Assembly (NCBI GenBank): GCA_954871525.1
Contig: OX940861.1
Coordinates: 15,236,842-15,300,841 of the forward strand
Length of the DNA stretch: 64,000 nucleotides
DNA from: Parietaria judaica
Lineage: Eukaryota > Streptophyta > Magnoliopsida > Rosales > Urticaceae
Reading direction: 5' to 3'
Under the pieces are notes generated by a model. The model had not been told where the DNA came from. It did not search any database and saw nothing but the letters and a program-made list of their open reading frames with translations. Positions 57,421 to 64,000 of the stretch are shown here, in pieces. Both the position numbers and the translations under genes were made by a program. Positions within the stretch are counted from its first letter, which is position 1. Each line of letters begins with the position of its first letter.

Positions 57421-58591
57421 GTTTTTGGCAAAAGTACCTTAAATGCAAAATATATATATATTTTTCAAGAAAAAAATTAACTTAGCATGGCCTACCAGCC
57501 AAGTATCAAGATAGATAGTTTGAGTTCCTTGGATTTAGAAATGGAGTTTGCTATTTATATACTAGCAATGTTATTGTTTTCTTTGTATTTGTTCCATGTG
57601 AGACTTTCCAAATCCAAAAAAATGTATATTTTTCATTCATTTCTATTTGCTCCATGTGAGACTTCTCCACAAAGCCAAATAATTAGTTATGTGTATTATC
57701 AAATTATATAGTATTTTTTAATCATAATTATCCGGAAAAAACTTTTAGGGCATTTCAATATTTTAATATAGGTCTCCGAGGAGCGTTTTTTGGCCGGAAA
57801 TAGATTTAATTTAATAATTAATAAATCCACATGACAATTAGATGACATGGGATGCCACGTGGCCTTGACTTGAAAATAGTAGATGAAAGACTAGCTGCCT
57901 GACAATTTTAGAGAATGGAAACGTTACCACCTACAAAAAAAAGGGAGCTTATCAACGATGATGGAAAGACTATTGGTCAAACACAAAAATCCGGTCAAGT
58001 GTTTTTCTCTTTTCTTTTATTGAATGTTTTTTTTATTGAATGTTAGTGTCATCCGAGTTTGTAATTTATAAGGATTCTTAAAGTTCAGTATTTTTGATTG
58101 ATTTCAATTATGTCCATACATTGTTCAATGGCATGTTGCGTTTGTTTACCAGTATGGATCAAAATATGTTTTTGCCCCTGATTTCAATTCATATAGTCAA
58201 CATCGCCTCCCAACTTCCTCGGGAATTTCTTATGCATCACTCAAAAAGAAAATGCTTAATTGGACATAACTGTGAGGGTATAGATCAATTTTTTTGCAGC
58301 GTAACGGTGATTTCATGAAAGTCTCCAAACCCACACTCGAGTTGCTTCGTCGCAAAAATAGCTCCTGATTGCAAGAGAGACAATGAGGCAATAAGCTGGC
58401 AAGGTTAGAAATTTATTTTCCATTTACCATGATTATATAACAACTATAATTATTAATTTCTTCTGGTATTTTAGTTTTGAAGAATTTATATAAGATGAAA
58501 CAATTTTACTTTTGCACTTTTTTTTTTTAATCTAATTTTTCATCTGGACGGATTGGTCATGATATTTATTGACATATATGATTTATTGTTC

Positions 58592-59689
58592 TTGTTGATG
58601 CTATATTTTAGATCAAACACTGTAGCGGCCCAATTGCTTGTGTTGGACCGGGCCCAATGTCGTTTTGTGGACTTTAGTGGGCTTTGGAAAAAAATATGTG
58701 GCACCTAGGGTCGAGCAGATCATCCGCTGTCCGCGGACCGGCGATCCGGGCCACCACGCTACCTGTTACCACAAGGCCTGGAATGGACAAGGCCCGGGTT
58801 ACAGGTCTGGGGCGCCACGCAGATTGGGTCTTCAGGAATGGGAGATCACAGTTTCAACCTTTCAGTGGATCCTGGTAGATCGGACCCTCGACATGTGTTA
58901 CTTATCCCAGACCGGGTCCTATGGTCTATCCGCAAAGTCTGTATATCTGATTGAGATACAAGACCGAGGGATAGAAAAATCACCCCACAGATCCGGGACC
59001 TTGACAGGGGGGTCGCAAATCGTGCCAGAATCTTCTCCAGGGCTCCCGCTCCAACTGGCTCCTCCGTATTCGGACCTGGGGAAACGAACACCCGAGGTCA
59101 GGGAGAACTGGGGGGGCACCCCCATATTCACCTCCGACGCTTAACACTAGTGGAATATTTTAGGGGGAGGCGATTTTATAGGGGTAGAGATAGAGTAGAG
59201 CGAATTTGGATGAGTTCCGGTGAGTTTCCATGAGTTACCGTTTGAATGAACTGAGCTTCTATTGATCCCCCGGATGTCACGAAGCCATTGCCGCAAGCCA
59301 CGTGTCCATCCGATGCTCCACGCGCCCGAACGCGCCCAATTTCTGCGGCTGCATCAGTTCATTCACGCGAGTGAATGGTTGTGGGCCCTGATGACGTGGG
59401 CAGGCTGACGCGCAGGCTGACATCATCCCTGGCGCACATGTGATCTTGTGGGCCCCCCAAAGGTGCTCCCGGCCTATCTTAATGGTTCGGAGGCGTCCCG
59501 AGGCCGTTTTTCACAAATTTAATATTGTTTTTGACTATCTTGATATTTTTAGGAACATTTAGACACTTTATTTTGCAAAAACGGGCCTCCGAAGGGCATT
59601 TTGGTGCTGAAAATGATTTAATTAATAAAGAAATGATTAATTAAATAATATTTCTTTATTAATATACTTTATAAAAATACCCCCCAACA
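58592..59689 (-). repeat. Solo LTR of the same family as 19375-32853, inverted
   Basis: TGTTGATGC...CCCCCCAACA. Left flank GTTCT and right flank ATTCT match at four of five positions, a worn TSD. Shares the GATCAAACACT, CAAGGCCCGGGT and CACCTCCGACGC blocks with the split LTR in reverse orientation. The open frame at 58638-59144 is LTR sequence. Confidence 0.82.
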
Positions 59690-62600
59690 ATTCTAATTGT
59701 TCAAAAAAATTATCTAGCTTTATTGAGTAAAGTTTAGGTTCCTTATCAGTTCTTCTTTAAGAGAACTTATCAACTCGCACATATTTTCATTAGGAAGGAT
59801 CATATGGGTTTTAATATTCTTAATTCTTAAATACAATGATGGCAAATCTATTTTACGATAGCGACAAGATTCTCTACAACAAACTATTCACTTGCCTACA
59901 CTCCGAGATGATTCTACAGGTAGTTCCTGATTTTAATTTTGTGGTTGTTTTGCTTTTGTTTTTATGTGTTTTTTTTTTTACCTTTTTTTGTACTTTAAAA
60001 CAATTTGTAAGTTAGACTACAAAATAGGTACAATATTAAAAGAAAATTCCACTTTGTTCAAGCTTGAAAAAAATGTAAACTTCTATTTTCTTAGCATTGC
60101 AATGATTTATTATTGTCCCTTTCAATAAAATTTAAAGTTCTATTTCCATTTGTTTTCAATAAAGAATTATTTTCATTCCATTTTTCAGTCATTCGCTCTT
60201 ATAGTTTATTGGTGACTCAACACAAAAGTGGCATCTTCTGCTTTAAATTATAAGCTTTGTTTATCTTATAGCTTCTTTGTTCACCACATGGGCTCTTCTT
60301 TGTCCATTATTTTATTTCCATTTAGTTCTAAGTTTATAAGTGAGTACATGTACTATTTTTTCTTGGCAAGCTAACAGGGCTTATAATTGATTACTGTTTT
60401 TAAATTACGTGCACAACATATATGGGAGAAAACGATTCTTCCTTATGTCGTTTCTGTTTCTTCCGTGTAGATCCTAACAATAGTTTATTTATTATTTTAC
60501 ATTTTTACTTTGTTTTTTGTCTTAATTTTTCGTCATCTTTTACTTAAATGTGATCTCTTTTAGACGCTTTGAAATAATTATCCTTTAATAGAGGGAAATG
60601 GAGGAAATCAACGGCTTCATTTAAGTTGATGTATGTGACATTCAATAGGGTGTTCCCAGAACATGAAAAGTACGATTCATAATAACCTTTTATTACCGTG
60701 ATAAACCGTTCATATTTTGGATCATATAGTATTTTTGTATGATGTTTTCAATGTGCAACTTTTGATAATAAGTGTATTGACATGTTTCTTTCTGTTAATT
60801 TGACATTGTAAATTGTTTAAAATCTAAATTTTAGTCAATATGTTTCTCTTCACAATTCTGATTGTAATTTTGTATTTATTAATTTAGAATGATAGGTAAT
60901 GTTAAACTATGCACATAATATGTGTGATGAAATATCTAAACAGGAAATATACTTGAAAATCTACGGATTGTTTATAGGATTATGGTGTATGTGTTTACTG
61001 GGGCAGTCATTATTCTTAAAATACTTCCGGCGCAACCTTTAATGTCGAATATTTTTCCTTAGCTGATTCATTGGATTCTTTAGCTATCACTTTTAGGTTG
61101 GATAAAATCGAGGATATTGAAAAAATTAAGACATGACAATAATGCTTTAAAAAAATGATTTATATTTGTTTAACGAGTTACCTTAAATCTCTCGTGATTT
61201 TTTCGTAGTCAGCTTCCACAAAAGTGCTAGAGAATATTTACCAGTTGGAATTCAATGATGTTGTTTAGAACATTTATTGATTCCAAAAGAATAAAACATC
61301 TAAGGCCGAAAGAGCAAACCGAAGGTTGATACGTTTGAAGAAAACTTAATCTTCCCTCAATTTAATATAATCAACTTTTTACTGCATAAGATTTTTGGAA
61401 GTTCCTGTTCAAACACTATAATTGGTTCAGTTCAGCAGTCTGATTCTAGATGCACTCGCTCTAGAAATTTCCGATTCAACGTTCTCTCTGGGTTGGCAGA
61501 TCAGTTAAGAGCTATTGAATGAGGGATCTATTTAGTTGTTTTTTCTATTCTGAAATTAAAATTTAATCAAGTTTTTCTATTGGAGTTAAATTTTTTTAGT
61601 TAGGTTTTCTTATTTGGGTTAGCCTCGCCTCTGAATAATTGGATTGAATTTTTATTTAAATTTTTTATTTAATATTAGAATGGATATTTGGACAGAAACT
61701 TTATTTTTTGAATTACTTTGTTAGAACAAAATTTTGAATGAAATTTACACTTTAATTTTGAGTGAATTTTTAGTTTTAGAACATTTGGAGCATATGAAAT
61801 GCTACATTTACCCTCATCAATCTATTGTCTCAGCCCTTGGTGTTTTGATTGGCTTTGGGCAGTTATGGTATTGTCGTAGAGCTTTACCCTATCTTTGGCG
61901 CTTGATATCTCTCACCTTTGCGAATTTCCGGTTGTGTGCTAGGTTTGGATTAGTATTTTGACTCTTGATGTACCGGCTTTTAACATCACCCGTTCATAGT
62001 TCTCATTGACTTGGTAGTGCGCTTCTCGACTTCAGCAAGGTAGGATTTATTAAACTATTGATTACAGTTTTATAAGTCAGATTGAGCTAGATATTTATTT
62101 AAGTAGGAATTAAACTTTATGATTTAGGTAATCTTATCTGGATTGTCATCAGAAACTTTTCTTTGAATATGGATAGAATGTTATAATAAGTATTTGGTTG
62201 CAACCAAAAAATAATAATTTATAATTTTACAACTTGTGTAATCGTTTGATTCGATTGTCCAAAACTAATATCAGCTTTCTTCAATGTTTCTATTCTAAAT
62301 ATACTTCAGATTCAGATGAGTGTTACTTTACATAATTAAAATGATTGGTTTCTCCAAATTTGTTGTTTCTTTTGTTTAACATAATTCAAATTTTGTCTTG
62401 AAGTCACATGAGTAAATCTTTGTAAAAATGTAGTTGTGAAGTAGATTGTATGCAAAAGTAATATTAATATGTTCATAAAATCCAACCCATAAATTGTGCT
62501 TAACCATTTTTTAAATTGTATAGAGTAGGTAAAGATTTTTTTTTTTTTCGTTTGCATGATGTAATGATAACTGATCTCAGTGACTTAGAACTACTCAAGA

Positions 62601-62725
62601 TGAAGTTCTATTTAGTCTGTATAATCTAATGATAAATGATCTAAGCGACTTACAAGAAGTACTCAAGTTGTTTTGCAATACAGAGCTGATTTAGTCTCTC
62701 GCTAAATGTGTCCTCATATGATATC
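59690..62725. other. AT-rich intronic or intergenic stretch
   Basis: Apart from the short exon-like islands listed for 57239-62818, no coding or repeat structure is recognised. A frame at 61734-61961 is hydrophobic and may be chance. Confidence 0.4.
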
Positions 62726-62989
62726 AGGTCAAGCAAATATTGTCACGGATTGCAATGAAGGTAGAGACAGACATTGAGTTATTTAATGATCTTTTTTGGG
62801 ATATCATAGATAAGGTAAAATTTTTTATTGATTATTGACGAATTTTGGTTTAATTTATTTAGTAATTTTTGTAGAAGATACATTTCAAATAACTCTTTAT
62901 GCTATTCATTTGTTTAGACTAGATTATTAATCTTTGAAACATTATATTAACACTTATAATTTAATAGACATCAACGTAATGTTTCAAGC

Positions 62990-63190
62990 AAGGTTTTAAA
63001 TACCGCTTGCCGATGTCGTTTCGCATTTTTCGTTTTACGGATATATCGCTTGCCGATGTCGTTTCGCATTTTTCGTTTACGGATATATCGCTTGCCGATG
63101 GGCATATCGTAAAAAAAGGACATACCGCATGCCGCATATACCGCACTTTTCGCATGGGCATACCGCATGACGATGGGGTTTTCGACGGAT
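62990..63190 (+). mobile_element. hAT-like MITE terminus with a 48-bp tandem duplication
   Basis: CAAGGTTTTAAATACCGCTT resembles the CAAGGTT hAT termini at 15047 and 57262. Directly inside, CGCTTGCCGATGTCGTTTCG occurs twice (about 63005 and 63052) and a partial third copy follows. Confidence 0.45.
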
Positions 63191-64000
63191 ATTCTGTAAA
63201 AAATATTTGAGTATTTAAGCAAGATATTTATATAAGTTCAAAACTACATATTTAATAAATACAAGACATAATTGTATACAACAAACACATTTGTAACTTA
63301 AATATGTAGATGAAATGTATAATATTAAGTCACTTTATTAGTTAAAGTATATAATATTAAGTCAAATTATTATGTGAAGTTAATATGTATTTTAATTAAG
63401 TGTGTAATATTAAGTGAATATGCATGTTAATTGTATATGTATGTTAACAAATTTAATATTAGTTGAAGTGTATAATATTAAATGAATATGTATATTAAGT
63501 GTATATGTATGTTAGATGAAGTTAATATGTATGCTAAGTGTATAATATTATTTGAAGTGTATAATATTAAGTTAAATTATGGGAGCTTAAGATAATTGGC
63601 CATATCAATGTTTTGAAATTGTTAAAATAGTCATTGTTTGGTTAATTTTGTGCCATAGCCAATAAACCACATTAACTGATATAAAATTACTTATCTACCC
63701 TTATTATTAATAATAATTAATATTAAAATTCGAATTAACAAAAATGTTTAAAATTTATTTTAATAATTAATAATTAATAATTAATACGAATTTATTTTAA
63801 ATTTTTTAATAATTAATAAAAAATTTATTTTAATAATTAGGAAACAAATATTTGAATTCCAAATTTAAAAATAAATTTCAAATTTAAATATAAAAAACGT
63901 TTTTCACTTTTTGAAATAGAAATTCAAATTTCTTAAGTAACAATAATTCAAATTAACCATATTAATAATTTAAAACAATTTGAATTAAAAAAACATTAAC
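63191..64000. other. AT-rich tail with degenerate repeats
   Basis: GTATAATATTAAGT-type motifs recur roughly eight times between 63310 and 63570. At 63577 the sequence GGGAGCTTAAGATAATTGGCC and ATAGCCAATAAACC suggests another Mutator-like end. No gene. Confidence 0.45.

Larger units (their letters stand above)
57239..62818 (+). pseudogene. Exon-like islands of an unrecognised multi-exon gene
   Basis: I do not recognise this gene. Exon 1 would be ATGGCAGA|GTAAGT at 57239-57246. It joins in phase to 58300-58403 (acceptor TTTTTTGCAG), read as D-V-T-V-I-S, a TGA at 58316, then KSPNPHSSCFVAKIAPDCKR and a donor AAG|GTTAG. Further candidates: 59838-59919 (DKILYNKLFTCLHSEMILQ then GTAG), about 61209-61268 (SASTKVLENIYQLEFNDVV), 61439-61522 (RNFRFNVLSGLADQLRAIE) and 62726-62815 (VKQILSRIAMKVETDIELFN, DLFWDIIDK, donor GTAAAA). 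The last has clean splice sites on both sides. Introns carry a hAT-like end near 57262 and a solo LTR at 58592-59689. The islands may not all belong together. Confidence 0.3.

Noticed and set aside
58638..59144. 168-codon ORF as a gene
   Set aside because: It falls wholly inside the solo LTR 58592-59689 and matches the other LTR copy as DNA, not as a conserved protein.

Overview
The window looks like nuclear DNA of a flowering plant, probably a dicot. It is AT-rich, with spliced genes using GT/AG introns, initiator-Met-tRNA-primed copia elements, a Tat-type gypsy element, an En/Spm (CACTA) element, hAT, Mutator-like and pogo-type MITEs, CCCTAAA-type telomeric motifs and an F-box gene of the large plant family. 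No bacterial or organellar block is visible. Only one gene appears intact: an F-box gene on the minus strand at 36630-37751. Most other coding sequence is transposon-derived or broken.

Layout. 1-2542: last exons of a telomerase reverse transcriptase (TERT) gene, carrying a frameshift and a stop. 4725-5359: poly(A)-ended LINE fragment with an RNase H domain. 5926-7214: copia LTR plus gag fragment (minus). 7330-8052: 3' exons of a leucine-carboxyl-methyltransferase-family gene. 8103-12103: complete copia element with 5-bp target-site duplication (TSD). 13452-19370: Helitron-like terminus, a hAT element (15047-16084) with perfect TSD, an unrecognised dead two-exon gene and a 402-bp tandem duplication. 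19375-32853: a solo LTR split by an 11.9-kb CACTA element (20003-31894). The CACTA holds three gene modules: a plant-transposon-domain protein, a TNP2-type transposase, and a protein ending in a Ulp1-like (C48) protease. They are separated by GCCGCGGC-rich arrays and telomere-like tracts. 33421-34700: hAT-like and Emigrant-like MITEs. 35345-36612: ten copies of a 130-bp repeat abutting the F-box gene. 38954-39747 and 55733-56201: Mutator-type foldback elements. 39975-41031: lysine-rich gene split by a hAT MITE. 43867-53337: non-autonomous Tat-type gypsy element with large pol deletions and an antisense accessory ORF, followed by an inverted, truncated LTR of the same family (54045-55631). 57239-62818: exon-like islands of an unrecognised gene with a solo LTR (58592-59689) in one intron. 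The right end is AT-rich with a further hAT-like terminus.

Recurring theme. Where a stop interrupts a transposon frame, it can almost always be read as a C-to-T or G-to-A change (CAG/CAA/CGA/TGG to stop). The copia frame has five stops and no frameshift after gag. This is the decay expected of long-methylated, silenced DNA. Insertions are nested (CACTA in a solo LTR; hAT in a lysine-rich gene; solo LTR in an intron), so relative ages can be read from TSDs.
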